64,000 bases of DNA from CAXMQZ01 sp963707075 (lineage in GTDB: Bacteria > Acidobacteriota > Thermoanaerobaculia > Multivoradales > JAHEKO01). A program made the translations under genes and the position numbers. The stretch is taken from NCBI GenBank assembly GCA_963707075.1, contig CAVPOX010000001.1:372001-436000 (forward strand), in the 5' to 3' direction. Below are positions 24,141 to 33,311 of the stretch, piece by piece. Numbering within the stretch: position 1 is the stretch's first letter; every line of letters begins with the position of its first letter. The notes under the pieces were generated by a model. The model was not told where the DNA came from and ran no database searches. It saw only the letters and a program-made list of their open reading frames with translations.

Positions 24141-24635
24141 ATGGCGACAGCTTACATGGAGGTCTACGAGGAGGAGTTCGAGCGACTCGAGCAGGCTCTG
24201 CGCCGTCTCCGATACGACTCGAATGCCAAAGCGGTCTTTCTGATCGACAAGAATGGCCAGCAGATCGCTGCAGCGGGCGATGTCGATGAGTTCGACACCA
24301 CGTCGCTGGCATCACTGACCGCCGGCAATGTGGCGGCCACCGATGGTCTGGCCAAGTTGATCGGAGAACGCGAGTTCTCGGTTCTTTTTCACGAGGGCCA
24401 GCGGGATCACATCCACATCTCGATTGTGGCGCGTCGTGCCATCCTGCTCGTCATCTTCGATGAGCGATCCTCGCTCGGACTGGTGCGTTTGCGGGTCAAG
24501 CGAGCCAGCGCCGAGATGGACGAGATCTTCGAGGACATGACGCGCAAGGAAGGCAGGGGGCCTGGCGGTCAGGTGCAATCGAGCCCGTTTGCCGAGATCA
24601 CCGACGAAGACATCGACTCCCTTTTCAGCGAGTAG
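24141..24635 (+). CDS. mglB: MglB-like Roadblock/LC7 protein (GAP of MglA)
   Basis: 164 residues, with GAGAGGA 5 nt before the ATG. The Roadblock/LC7 domain occupies about residues 10-125: LIDKNGQQIAAAG, SLASLTAGNVAATDGLAKLI and SVLFHEGQRDHIHISIVARR. The C-terminal motif SPFAEITDEDIDSLFSE is typical of MglB homologues. In Myxococcus MglB stimulates GTP hydrolysis by MglA and sets cell polarity. The mglA gene follows 46 bp downstream, so a two-gene switch is clear. The process controlled here (motility, pili or other) is not shown by the window. Confidence 0.9.
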   Translation: MATAYMEVYEEEFERLEQALRRLRYDSNAKAVFLIDKNGQQIAAAGDVDEFDTTSLASLTAGNVAATDGLAKLIGEREFSVLFHEGQRDHIHISIVARRAILLVIFDERSSLGLVRLRVKRASAEMDEIFEDMTRKEGRGPGGQVQSSPFAEITDEDIDSLFSE

Positions 24636-24681
24636 ACAAGGGCTAGTCCGAGACGAGTAGCGGCAGAGCGGGTCCTGCGTC

Positions 24682-25266
24682 ATGACGTTCATCAACTACG
24701 CTGCCAAAGAGATCAACTGCAAGATCGTCTACTATGGCCCGGGTCTGGGCGGCAAGACGACCAACCTGCAGCACATCTTCAACAAGACGGCACCCGATCG
24801 CCGGGGCAAGATGATCTCCCTGGCAACGGAGGCCGACCGGACGCTCTTTTTCGACTTCTTGCCTCTCGACCTGGGAACGATCCGCGGGTTCACCACCCGT
24901 TTCCATCTCTACACCGTACCTGGACAGGTTTTCTACGACGCCAGTCGAAAGCTGATTCTAAAAGGTGTCGACGGTGTGGTCTTTGTTGCCGACAGCCAGG
25001 TCGACCGCATGGAAGCCAACATCGAGTCGATTCGCAATCTGGAGGAGAATCTGGACGAGCACGGTTTCGACCTGAAGACGATCCCCTATGCGCTCCAGTT
25101 CAACAAGCGCGACCTGCCGAGTGTCATGCCGGTCGACGAAATGTATCGGATGCTCAATTTCAAACGTGAACCCACTTTTATCGGTATCGCTACCCAGGGC
25201 GTCGGAGTCTTCGATACCCTGAAGAACGTGGCCAAGCAGATTCTGGTAGAGCTGAGAAAGAAATAG
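24682..25266 (+). CDS. mglA: MglA-like small Ras-type GTPase
   Basis: 194 residues, the standard size. The P-loop is YYGPGLGGKTTN (Lys25, Thr26), followed by FDFLPLDLG, the family-specific LYTVPGQVFYDASRK in which Thr replaces the Walker-B Asp of Ras, and the guanine motif NKRDLP. These are diagnostic for MglA. It cycles between GTP- and GDP-bound forms under MglB control at the cell pole. It is followed after 16 bp by an uncharacterised TPR-like gene. The neighbouring NYN, PqqD-like and TPR genes are candidates for associated functions, by context only. Confidence 0.93.
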   Translation: MTFINYAAKEINCKIVYYGPGLGGKTTNLQHIFNKTAPDRRGKMISLATEADRTLFFDFLPLDLGTIRGFTTRFHLYTVPGQVFYDASRKLILKGVDGVVFVADSQVDRMEANIESIRNLEENLDEHGFDLKTIPYALQFNKRDLPSVMPVDEMYRMLNFKREPTFIGIATQGVGVFDTLKNVAKQILVELRKK

Positions 25267-25282
25267 GAAGACTCGAAACTAG

Positions 25283-25912
25283 ATGGCAAAACGCTGGAAA
25301 CCCCAGGAGATTACATATCTCAAGAGATATGCCAAGGTCAGGGTGCTGAAGGAGCTCGTAGAACGCTTCAAGACCCAGCCGGAAGAAGTCCTCAAACAAC
25401 TCAAGATCCTGCAACTGGGCACCAAAGATGGTCATGGTTACATCGAACGGCCCCCGGACCCATTGCTCGCGGTGTATCAGCGCGGTCTCAAGGCGATGCA
25501 ACAGGGCAAATGGAAGGCGGCGGCCAAGGAATTCAGCCGCGTGGTCGACGAGAGCAACGAGGCCGATCTGGTGGGTCAGTCCCGTCGCTACCTGCGAGTA
25601 TGCAAGGAAGAGCTCGGTGAGGGAGCGAAACGCAACGAAGACGATCCCTTTCTGACTGCCGTCTACGAGCGCAATCGCGGCAATCTGGAAGAGGCGTTGG
25701 CGATATGTAGCCGCGGGGGGCGGCAGAGCAAGGACGAACGATTCGCCTATTTGGCAGCTTCAATCTACGCCTTGATGGACGATCGAGAGAAGGCGAGCAG
25801 CTTTCTCTCTCTGGCCATCGAGCTCAATCCGAAGAACCGGATTCATGCCTTCCACGACGCCGACTTCGAGCAGCTTCGCAGCGACCCGGAATACAAGCAA
25901 CTCTTCTTCTGA
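25283..25912 (+). CDS. Hypothetical protein: HTH/SANT-like N-terminus plus TPR-like repeats
   Basis: 209 residues. Residues 1-60 (WKPQEITYLKRYAKVRVLKE, then LVERFKTQPEEVLKQLKILQ) look like a Myb/SANT-style or sigma-70-region-4-like helical unit. Residues about 70-209 contain TPR-like helix pairs: YQRGLKAMQQGKWKAAAKEF, VYERNRGNLEEALAICSRGG and AYLAASIYALMDDREKASSF. The ending LNPKNRIHAFHDADFEQLRS is typical of bacterial TPR proteins. It lies 16 bp after mglA and 13 bp before the yvcK-like gene, so it is co-transcribed. Function is unknown; an adaptor for MglA is one possibility. Confidence 0.65.
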   Translation: MAKRWKPQEITYLKRYAKVRVLKELVERFKTQPEEVLKQLKILQLGTKDGHGYIERPPDPLLAVYQRGLKAMQQGKWKAAAKEFSRVVDESNEADLVGQSRRYLRVCKEELGEGAKRNEDDPFLTAVYERNRGNLEEALAICSRGGRQSKDERFAYLAASIYALMDDREKASSFLSLAIELNPKNRIHAFHDADFEQLRSDPEYKQLFF

Positions 25913-25925
25913 GCGGAGAGCTGAT

Positions 25926-26888
25926 GTGTCCCTGACCACGCTGGGTGGGGGGACCGGCCTGGGCAATCTACTGCGCGGTCTCAAGCATCATGTGGGTGAC
26001 GAGATCGCCGAGCTGACTGCCGTGGTGGCCGTAACCGATGATGGAGGCTCCTCGGGGCGCCTGCGTCGCGATTTCGGCGTCCTCCCTCCGGGAGACATTC
26101 GCAACTGCATCGTCGCTCTGGCCGATGACGAGGATCTTCTCGCCAGGCTGTTTCAGTATCGGTTCGGCAATGGCGAGGGCCTTTCGGGGCACTCTTTCGG
26201 CAACCTGTTTCTGGCTGCGCTCAGCGGGATCACAGGCGATTTCTATCAGGCAATTCTCACTGCCGAATCCGTACTATCAGTCCGTGGGCGCATTCTGCCG
26301 GCGACCCTGAACGATCTGCACATCCTGGCACGGGGAGAATCGGGGCGCACCTACGATGGGGAATCGGCTGTTGGCAAGTCGGGTGAGCCTCTGCACGAGG
26401 TCCGCTTGGAGCCGGCCGAGCCGGTCGCCTTTCCGCCCGCCGTCGAGGCGATTGAGCGAGCCGACATGGTGCTCCTCGGGCCGGGCTCGCTCTACACCTC
26501 GGTGATCACCAACCTGCTGATTCCCGGCATCGCTGAGGCCGTTCACGCCTGTCGGGGTCTCGTGGTCCTGCCCATCAACCTGATGACCCAACCGGGTGAA
26601 ACCGACGGTCTGGACGCAGTGGCCCATCTCGATGCCATCGAGAGATATGCCGGCAAAGGCGTGGTTGATGTGGTCCTGGTCCATTCGAACGAGATTCCAG
26701 CCGATCGATTGCCCGCATACCGGGAAAAGGGTTCGGAGCCGGTCGACGTCGCGCGGGAAGTTCTGCGGCAGCGAGGCGTCGAGGTCGTCGAGCGAGACCT
26801 GTTGGCGGATGGCCCTCTGGTGCGTCACGATCCTGTCAAGCTCAGCCGCGCCGTCGTCGATCTCATCCATCGAGGACATCTGCAATGA
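25926..26888 (+). CDS. YvcK-like (CofD-fold) gluconeogenesis factor family protein
   Basis: 320 residues from GTG 25926 with GGAGAG upstream. YvcK proteins bind UDP-GlcNAc and affect carbon flow toward peptidoglycan. The nucleotide-binding TLGGGTGLGNLLRGLK, AVVAVTDDGGSSGRLRRDFG, LPPGDIRNCIVALAD, GHSFGNLFLAAL, LLGPGSLYTSVI and LMTQPGETDG blocks are all present. The stop overlaps the glmU start by ATGA. Having it upstream of glmU and glmS fits a role in amino-sugar supply and regulation. Confidence 0.9.
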   Translation: MSLTTLGGGTGLGNLLRGLKHHVGDEIAELTAVVAVTDDGGSSGRLRRDFGVLPPGDIRNCIVALADDEDLLARLFQYRFGNGEGLSGHSFGNLFLAALSGITGDFYQAILTAESVLSVRGRILPATLNDLHILARGESGRTYDGESAVGKSGEPLHEVRLEPAEPVAFPPAVEAIERADMVLLGPGSLYTSVITNLLIPGIAEAVHACRGLVVLPINLMTQPGETDGLDAVAHLDAIERYAGKGVVDVVLVHSNEIPADRLPAYREKGSEPVDVAREVLRQRGVEVVERDLLADGPLVRHDPVKLSRAVVDLIHRGHLQ

Positions 26889-28273
26889 GCCCGGTCGCGG
26901 ACAACGTTCACGCTGTGGTCTTGGCGGCCGGGCAGGGCACGCGACTGCGTTCATCGACCCCCAAGGTGCTTCACCTGGCCGCTGGCAGGCCGATGTTGCA
27001 GTGGGTGGTCGAGGCCGCCAGATCGGCTGGTTGTGATCAGATCTCGGTGGTCGTCGGACACGGTGCCGAGCAGGTCAGGTCGGCGATGGCCGATGATGAT
27101 CTGGGATGGGTCTTGCAGACAGAGCAAAAGGGGACGGGGCACGCCCTGGCACAGGCTGCGCCGCAGGTCACTCGAGACAGCATTCTCCTGGTTCTCTCGG
27201 GTGATGTTCCCCTGGTCCGCGGACAAACCCTGGAGGCGTTGGTGGATGCCGCGCGCAACGGCTGGGGAGCGATGGCAGTGGCCGAGTTGGACGATCCCGG
27301 CTCGTTGGGGCGGGTTCTGGCTCGATCGGATGGAACTCTCGAGGCCATCGTGGAGGCCGCCGATGCGAGGCCCGAGGAACTGACCATTCGGCGAGTCAAC
27401 GCCGGTCTCTACGCCCTTCCGGCCCCCGCGATCTTCGAGTTTCTCGAACGGCTGGAACCCGATAACGCCAAGGGTGAGTTGTATCTCACGGACGCTCTGA
27501 ATGATGCGGCGCGTCGGGGTCTGCCCGTGCAGCTGGTCGACCTGGAGGATCCCTCCGAGTCGTTTGGCGTCAACAACCGGGCCGACCTGGGTCGAGTGCA
27601 TCGAGCCCTCAACCGCCGTCATGCCTCAGACCTGATGGCGGCAGGCGTCACCCTGCTGGATGCGGACCGGGTCACGATCGAAGCCAACGTCCATGTCGGC
27701 CGCGATACCGTCATCCATCCTGGAGTGGTGCTCCTCGGGCAGACCAGGGTGGGTGAGGGATGTGTCCTGCATCAAGGCGTGTGGCTGCGCGACACATCGG
27801 TAGACTCAGGTGTCGAGATTGCACCCTATTCGGTTCTGGAAGGAGCCCAGGTAGCTGCGGACTGCCGGATTGGACCTTTTGCGCGTCTGCGACCGGGAGC
27901 GGTGATCGGTCCGGGGTCGAAGGTCGGGAACTTCGTCGAGATCAAGAACTCGGAGCTCGACCGGGGAGTCAAGGCCAGCCATCTGAGCTACATTGGGGAT
28001 GCCACTATCGGTGAAGGATCCAACATCGGAGCCGGGGTCATTACCTGCAACTATGACGGAGTCGACAAGCATTCGACCCGGATTGGCCGGAGAGTCTTGA
28101 TCGGTAGCGATACGATGCTCGTCGCTCCGGTGGAGATCGCGGACGAGTCCATGACCGGAGCGGGCTCGGTGGTCACCAGGGACGTTCCTGCCGGCGCGCT
28201 GGCAGTAGGGCGTGCTAAACAACGGAATATCGCCGACTGGGCCAGGCGCTTCAGGCGACGAAAGAAGGGGTAG
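26885..28273 (+). CDS. glmU: Bifunctional GlcNAc-1-P uridyltransferase / GlcN-1-P acetyltransferase
   Basis: 462 residues. The N-terminal half is a pyrophosphorylase with LAAGQGTRLRSSTPKVLHLA and QTEQKGTGHAL; the C-terminal half is a left-handed beta-helix with hexapeptide repeats and the acetyltransferase segment FVEIKNSELDRGVKASHLSY, IGAGVITCNYDGV. It makes UDP-GlcNAc for peptidoglycan and LPS in the cytoplasm. It is coupled to the yvcK-like gene (ATGA) and followed by glmS 9 nt later, so precursor and product enzymes are transcribed together. Confidence 0.97.
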   Translation: MSPVADNVHAVVLAAGQGTRLRSSTPKVLHLAAGRPMLQWVVEAARSAGCDQISVVVGHGAEQVRSAMADDDLGWVLQTEQKGTGHALAQAAPQVTRDSILLVLSGDVPLVRGQTLEALVDAARNGWGAMAVAELDDPGSLGRVLARSDGTLEAIVEAADARPEELTIRRVNAGLYALPAPAIFEFLERLEPDNAKGELYLTDALNDAARRGLPVQLVDLEDPSESFGVNNRADLGRVHRALNRRHASDLMAAGVTLLDADRVTIEANVHVGRDTVIHPGVVLLGQTRVGEGCVLHQGVWLRDTSVDSGVEIAPYSVLEGAQVAADCRIGPFARLRPGAVIGPGSKVGNFVEIKNSELDRGVKASHLSYIGDATIGEGSNIGAGVITCNYDGVDKHSTRIGRRVLIGSDTMLVAPVEIADESMTGAGSVVTRDVPAGALAVGRAKQRNIADWARRFRRRKKG

Positions 28274-28282
28274 ATCGATCCG

Positions 28283-30106
28283 ATGTGCGGAATCGTTGGC
28301 TATATCGGCAAGCGTGAAGTCCTCCCTCTCCTGCTCGAGGGCTTGCAAAGTCTGGCCTATCGAGGCTACGACTCTGCTGGAGTGGTGGTATTGCAGGGCG
28401 GCAAGTTCTCCGCTTGCAGAGCCGAGGGCAAACTCGACAACCTGGTCGCGAAGCTCGAGAAGAAGCCGCTGAGTGGCTCCTACGGACTGGGGCATACCCG
28501 CTGGGCGACCCATGGTGCCCCGGTGGAACGCAACGCCCACCCCATCATCGACTCCAAGGGTCGCCTGGCGTTGATCCACAACGGGATTATCGAGAACTTC
28601 CTGCCACTCAAGAATCGACTCCTGCAGGAAGGTTGGGAGTTCTCTTCCGACACCGACACCGAGGTAGTCGCCAATCTGATCAGCTCGCATTTCAAGGGCG
28701 ATTTGCGTGCTGCAGTGCAGAGTGCGACCGCCGAGCTCGAGGGGCTGTATGCGATCGCGGCAGTGTCGACCGAATCGGGCGAGCCCGAGATCGTGGTCGC
28801 CCGTAAGGGTCCGCCCCTGGTCTTTGGCGTCGGTGAGGACGAGACCTTTCTAGCCTCCGATCCCGCAGCCCTGTTGCGCTACACCCAGGATGTGATCTTT
28901 CTCGAGAACGGTGATCTCGGGAGAATCAGCGACCAGGGGCTGGAAATCTGGGATCGTCAGGGTGAGGCGGTCGAGCGCTCCGTGATGCGACTGAACTGGG
29001 ATCCGATCCAGGCGGAAAAGGGCGGCTACAAGCACTTCATGCTCAAGGAGATCCACGATCAGCCACAAGCCGTTCAGGATACCTTTGCCGGCCGCGTCGA
29101 TTTCGAGCGGCGGAGAATCGACTTCGACAGTCTGGTACTGACGCCCGAGATCGCCGCGCGGGTCCAGCGTGTACATCTGCTGGCTTGCGGAACCTCCTGG
29201 CATGCGGGTCTGGTGGGGAAGTTCCTGATCGAGGAGCTGGTCCGTATCCCTGTGGAAGTCGACTACGGCTCCGAGTACCGCTATCGTGATCCGGTGGTCG
29301 ATTCCAGCGTGCTGGCCTTGGGGATTTCCCAGTCTGGTGAGACCGCCGATACGCTCTCCGCAATGGAAGCTGCGCAAGAGCGGGGAGCGAGTCTCTTTGC
29401 CATCTGCAACGTGCGGGGAAGTCAGGCTACCCGAATCAGTCAAGGATCGATCTATACCCATGCCGGTCCCGAGATCGGTGTCGCTTCGACGAAAGCATTC
29501 ACGACGCAGTTGGTGGCTCTCTATCTTTTCGCGCTCTATCTGAGGCAACAACGGGGCCTGGGGATTGAAGACCATCACCTCTCGGGTCTCGCGCATCTGC
29601 CCAAGGCGGTTACCGAAGTGTTGCAGCAGGAGGACGCGATCGAGGAGATGGCGCGCCGCTACTTTCGCTACGAGGATTTTCTCTATCTGGGCCGGGGACT
29701 CAACTACCCGATCGCCCTGGAGGGAGCCCTGAAGCTCAAGGAGATCTCCTACAGCCATGCCGAGGGCTATCCCGCGGGTGAAATGAAGCATGGTCCGATC
29801 GCCTTGATCGACGAAGATTTTCCTGTGGTGGCGATTGCCACTGGTGATCGGGTCTTCGACAAGGTGTGTAGCAATATGCAGGAGGTCAAGGCTCGTGACG
29901 GCATCGTCATCGCTTTGACCGACCGATCAGCCGCGGCAGTGGAGGAGACGGCAGATGAGATCATCCGGGTGCCGAATGTCGGAGAGCTCCTGCAACCCCT
30001 GGTCAACGTAGTCCCCCTGCAGCTCCTGGCCTATTTCGTGGCCGTGCGGCGCGGAGCCGATGTGGATCAGCCGAGAAACCTGGCCAAGAGCGTGACCGTC
30101 GAGTAG
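28283..30106 (+). CDS. glmS: Glutamine-fructose-6-phosphate aminotransferase
   Basis: 607 residues. GlmS makes glucosamine-6-phosphate, the entry to UDP-GlcNAc. The catalytic Cys2 heads MCGIVGYIGKR. The glutaminase block is LGHTRWATHGAP; two SIS sugar-isomerase domains follow with LLACGTSWHAGLVGKFLIEE, SQSGETADTLSAMEAAQERG and the C-terminal LAKSVTVE that closes the active site. No glmS-ribozyme sequence is seen in the short spacer after glmU. The pcrA-like helicase gene follows after 15 bp. Confidence 0.97.
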   Translation: MCGIVGYIGKREVLPLLLEGLQSLAYRGYDSAGVVVLQGGKFSACRAEGKLDNLVAKLEKKPLSGSYGLGHTRWATHGAPVERNAHPIIDSKGRLALIHNGIIENFLPLKNRLLQEGWEFSSDTDTEVVANLISSHFKGDLRAAVQSATAELEGLYAIAAVSTESGEPEIVVARKGPPLVFGVGEDETFLASDPAALLRYTQDVIFLENGDLGRISDQGLEIWDRQGEAVERSVMRLNWDPIQAEKGGYKHFMLKEIHDQPQAVQDTFAGRVDFERRRIDFDSLVLTPEIAARVQRVHLLACGTSWHAGLVGKFLIEELVRIPVEVDYGSEYRYRDPVVDSSVLALGISQSGETADTLSAMEAAQERGASLFAICNVRGSQATRISQGSIYTHAGPEIGVASTKAFTTQLVALYLFALYLRQQRGLGIEDHHLSGLAHLPKAVTEVLQQEDAIEEMARRYFRYEDFLYLGRGLNYPIALEGALKLKEISYSHAEGYPAGEMKHGPIALIDEDFPVVAIATGDRVFDKVCSNMQEVKARDGIVIALTDRSAAAVEETADEIIRVPNVGELLQPLVNVVPLQLLAYFVAVRRGADVDQPRNLAKSVTVE

Positions 30107-30121
30107 GAATCTCCCTCGACC

Positions 30122-32320
30122 ATGGTGATACCTGATCGCTCCACTCTGGAGCAGGAGCTGAACGCCGAGCAACTGGCGGCGGTGACCCACGGTGCCGGGC
30201 CACAGCTCGTACTGGCAGGGGCGGGCTCGGGAAAAACGCGCGTGATTACCTACCGCATCGCCTGGTTGGTGCATGAGCTGGGCGTGGATCCTGCTTCCAT
30301 TGTTGCGGTGACTTTTACCAACAAGGCAGCGGGTGAGATGCAGGAACGGGTCGAGCGTCTGCTCCAGATCCAGCCACTGCCGACGTTTGTGGGTACGTTT
30401 CACCGCTTTGCTTTGCGGCTTTTGCGGCGATATGGCGCTCGTGTTGGCTTGCGATCGGACTTCGCGATCTTCGACAGCGCGGACCAGCTCGCGTTGGTGA
30501 AGAAAGCATTGGCCACGGAAAATCTCTCGGAAACCGCCTTTGCACCGCGCGCTGTACTCGGCACGATCAGCGGTGCGAAGAATCGCCTGATAGGCCCTCA
30601 GGAGTATGCCTCGTCGGCACATAACTTTTATGAGCGCCAGGTCGCGAAGGTATATAGCCGCTACCAGAACATGCTACGGGATTCGTCCGGTGTGGATTTC
30701 GACGACATGCTGCGGCTGGCTGTGAAGCTGATCAAGGCCGAATCCGATCTCCATGCGCAGCTGCGCCAGCAGATCGACTATCTCCTTGTAGACGAGTTCC
30801 AGGACACGAATCACGCTCAAATGCAACTGGTCAGCGAGCTGGTTGGGGCCGAAGGCAATCTAACCGCGGTGGGCGACGAAGACCAGGGAATCTACCGGTG
30901 GCGTGGAGCCGATCTGAACAACGTGCTCGATTTTGAAGGGATATTCCCTAAGGCAACGGTCCGTACGTTGGAGCGCAACTATCGTTCGACCCAGAACATC
31001 TTGACGGTTTCGGGAGACCTCGTGGAGCGCAACGAGCGACGCCGTGGGAAGCGCTTGTGGACCGATTCCGGGGATGGCGAAGCGGTCGAGCTATATCGGG
31101 CACGCGACGAGCAGGACGAGGCTCGATGGATCCTCAATGTTCTCGACGGGCTGCGTGGGAGATGTCCGTTGAGCGAGATGGCGATCCTCGTGCGGACCAA
31201 TGCGCAGACCCGGGTCTTCGAAGAGGAGCTCAATCGGCGTCAGATCCCCTACGTGCTGGTGGGTGGCGTGCGATTCTACGAGCGCGCCGAGATCAAGGAC
31301 CTGGTCGCATATCTGCGGGTTCTGCGCAATCCCCAGGACAACTTTTCATTGCTGAGGATTCTGAATCAGCCACCGCGGGGAATCGGTAAGACCACCCAGG
31401 AACTGCTCGACCAGCAAGCGGCTCAGTTGGGACGATCGCTCTGGGATGCTTTGTGCCACTCCGAGATGGCGAGTTTTCCTCCGCGCAGTGCCAAGGCCCT
31501 CGAGGGGTTCCGCAAGATGATGGAAGAGCTGCGCGAGGAAACAGGGCGCGCCCCATTGCCGGTGTTGCTGGAGCATCTCCTGGAGAAGACGGGGTATCTG
31601 GACCTGTATTCCTCCGATGAGCCGGAGCACGAAGCCAAGAAAGAGAACATCAAGGAGTTCCTGACCGCGGCTCAGGAGTTCACCGAGAGTACAGAGTGGT
31701 CTACGGAGGAGGATCTCCTGACCGCCTTTCTGGATCACGTGTCGTTGATTGCGGATATCGATGACTGGCGCCAGGAGCGGGGGGTATCGTTGATGACCCT
31801 CCACAGCGCCAAGGGCCTGGAGTTTCGCACGGTGGCAGTCGCCGGGCTCGAAGACGGGATTCTGCCGCATTTCAACAGCGGAGATTCCCAGGACGAGATC
31901 GAGGAAGAGAGACGGCTGCTCTACGTAGGCATGACCCGAGCCAAGGAGAAGCTCTTGCTGACCTGTGCTCGTCGTCGGCGTATCGCTGGTCGTTACCAGG
32001 ATCGTGAAGATTCACCTTTCCTGCTGGAGCTCCCGGACGACAAGCTCGAGGTGAGCCAGAGCCCGGAGCTCTTCTACGACCGGCGAACCGCCGGAGCCTA
32101 CTCCTTCTTTGGCCGCCAGAAGCCGGCGGATGTGGACCTGGTCGAGCCTTCCGGTGTCGGCGATGTGCGTCGTGGTCGCCGGGTGCGCCACCCGACCCTC
32201 GGGGAGGGGGTGGTGATGGAGTTCGAAGGCGAAGGCGACTCCGCCAAGATCACCGTTTTCTTCGAACGTGCGGGCAAACGCAAGCTCGTCGCCCGCTACG
32301 CCAACCTCGAGCTCATCTGA
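30122..32320 (+). CDS. UvrD/PcrA-family 3'-5' DNA helicase
   Basis: 732 residues. Superfamily 1 motifs occur in order: Walker A AGAGSGKTRVI, motif Ia VTFTNKAAGEMQERV, GTFHRFALRLLRRYG, Walker B LLVDEFQDTN, motif III VGDEDQGIYRWRGAD, motif IV LERNYRST, VSLMTLHSAKGLEF and motif VI VGMTRAKEKLLLTCARRR. The C-terminal tail (RVRHPTLGEGVVMEFEGEGD) is the Tudor-like module of PcrA that binds RNA polymerase. It acts in repair and in removing stalled polymerase or recombinase. Co-transcription with glmS is by position, not pathway. Confidence 0.95.
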   Translation: MVIPDRSTLEQELNAEQLAAVTHGAGPQLVLAGAGSGKTRVITYRIAWLVHELGVDPASIVAVTFTNKAAGEMQERVERLLQIQPLPTFVGTFHRFALRLLRRYGARVGLRSDFAIFDSADQLALVKKALATENLSETAFAPRAVLGTISGAKNRLIGPQEYASSAHNFYERQVAKVYSRYQNMLRDSSGVDFDDMLRLAVKLIKAESDLHAQLRQQIDYLLVDEFQDTNHAQMQLVSELVGAEGNLTAVGDEDQGIYRWRGADLNNVLDFEGIFPKATVRTLERNYRSTQNILTVSGDLVERNERRRGKRLWTDSGDGEAVELYRARDEQDEARWILNVLDGLRGRCPLSEMAILVRTNAQTRVFEEELNRRQIPYVLVGGVRFYERAEIKDLVAYLRVLRNPQDNFSLLRILNQPPRGIGKTTQELLDQQAAQLGRSLWDALCHSEMASFPPRSAKALEGFRKMMEELREETGRAPLPVLLEHLLEKTGYLDLYSSDEPEHEAKKENIKEFLTAAQEFTESTEWSTEEDLLTAFLDHVSLIADIDDWRQERGVSLMTLHSAKGLEFRTVAVAGLEDGILPHFNSGDSQDEIEEERRLLYVGMTRAKEKLLLTCARRRRIAGRYQDREDSPFLLELPDDKLEVSQSPELFYDRRTAGAYSFFGRQKPADVDLVEPSGVGDVRRGRRVRHPTLGEGVVMEFEGEGDSAKITVFFERAGKRKLVARYANLELI

Positions 32321-32707
32321 CCGAGCCTGTATCGGTCGTGCCTCTGTGCCGACTGCCAGCCGGTCCGCCCGTCCATTCGCCTCGCTTCGCAAGAAGAGGG
32401 TGAGGCTGCGTTCGGCGAATGGACGGACGAACCTTAGAGTTCGCGACGCCGGTGTAGCCCTCGCCCCTTGCGATCGCGTCAAGGGTCGTTACCGAGGGTC
32501 CGAGGACGGGGCTCTTGACAAGGGCATCCGACTCGGGTGGGAAGGGATCAAGATCGATCCGGCCCGTAGTCAAGCGAGCAAGCGCCACCTCCAGGGAGTC
32601 CTCTCAGCGCGCAGCGTCCCCTCCCGGACCCCGGCAGCGCCCCTGGCTATCCCGGGCAGGGATCCCGGCACTCAGTAGCCGACTGGTGTAGAGCCGGAGT
32701 GGAGAGA
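32321..32707. other. Convergent intergenic region with inverted repeats, no gene seen
   Basis: 387 bp between the helicase and the leftward GNAT gene. A short hairpin (GACCGA/TCGGTC, 32319-32337) follows the helicase stop. A 12-bp perfect inverted repeat, CGTCCATTCGCC (32370-32381) and its complement (32414-32425), encloses 32 nt. The right part is GC-rich with several CCCGG/CCGGG pairs. No T-run makes any of these a clear intrinsic terminator, and no known RNA family was recognised. Confidence 0.45.
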
Positions 32708-33274
32708 TCAGGGTTGATCTTGCAGGGATGGGAGGAAGTCGCGGCGCAGGATGGCGTAGAGGTAGTTGTCGACGCGGAGCCCACGCAGGACGAAGTACTG
32801 GCGCAGCCGCCCCTCGCGATGGAATCCGACTCGTTCGAGGACCTTTTGCGAGCCGATGTTGTCGACAGCGCAGCGTGCCTCGAGCCGTTCCAGTTTGGTT
32901 CTCAGGAAGAGCTCCGCTAATAGTTGGGTCAGCGCCTGCGGCATGAGCCCGCGACGTTGATACTCCGTAGAGAGCGCATAGCCCATCTCCGCCAATCCAT
33001 GGTCCCAGTTGGTGATGACCAGGGTGATCCAGCCGGCCGGCAGATCATCCAGTCGAATGATCCACTGGAACTTGTCGCCCTTGCCACTGTAGAGGTCGGA
33101 CATCTGTTGACGGCCGAGCTCTGCCTGCAACGCGGCCAGAGAGGCGTGGCCTAGAGGCTGGTATTGACGCACACTGGGCTCGTCCCGCCAGCGACTCAGG
33201 TAGACCCCGTCAGCGCTCTGGGCGGGCCGCAGGGAGACCTGCTGGACCGATGTCTTTTCGTCGGGAAGCGCCAT
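32708..33274 (-). CDS. GNAT-family N-acetyltransferase (RimJ/RimL type)
   Basis: 188 residues. The acetyl-CoA pocket is EMGYALSTEYQRRGLMPQAL, and the C-terminal block is AVDNIGSQKVLERVGFHREG, LRQYFVLRGLRVDNYLYAIL, as in RimJ/RimL and spermidine-type acetyltransferases. The acceptor substrate is unknown (protein N-terminus or small amine). It lies 37 bp after the glycosyltransferase on the same strand and is probably in its operon. Confidence 0.85.
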   Translation of the reverse strand: MALPDEKTSVQQVSLRPAQSADGVYLSRWRDEPSVRQYQPLGHASLAALQAELGRQQMSDLYSGKGDKFQWIIRLDDLPAGWITLVITNWDHGLAEMGYALSTEYQRRGLMPQALTQLLAELFLRTKLERLEARCAVDNIGSQKVLERVGFHREGRLRQYFVLRGLRVDNYLYAILRRDFLPSLQDQP

Positions 33275-33311
33275 GACTCAAGGTTCCGACTCAATCATAT
33301 GACGGGTCGCT

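Noticed and set aside
28274..28282. glmS ribozyme upstream of glmS
   Set aside because: Only 9 nt separate glmU and glmS, with no space for the ribozyme core.
32361..32430. tRNA or known small RNA in the intergenic inverted repeat
   Set aside because: There is no cloverleaf, no TTCGA-type T-loop in place and no signature of SRP RNA, RNase P RNA, 6S RNA or tmRNA.
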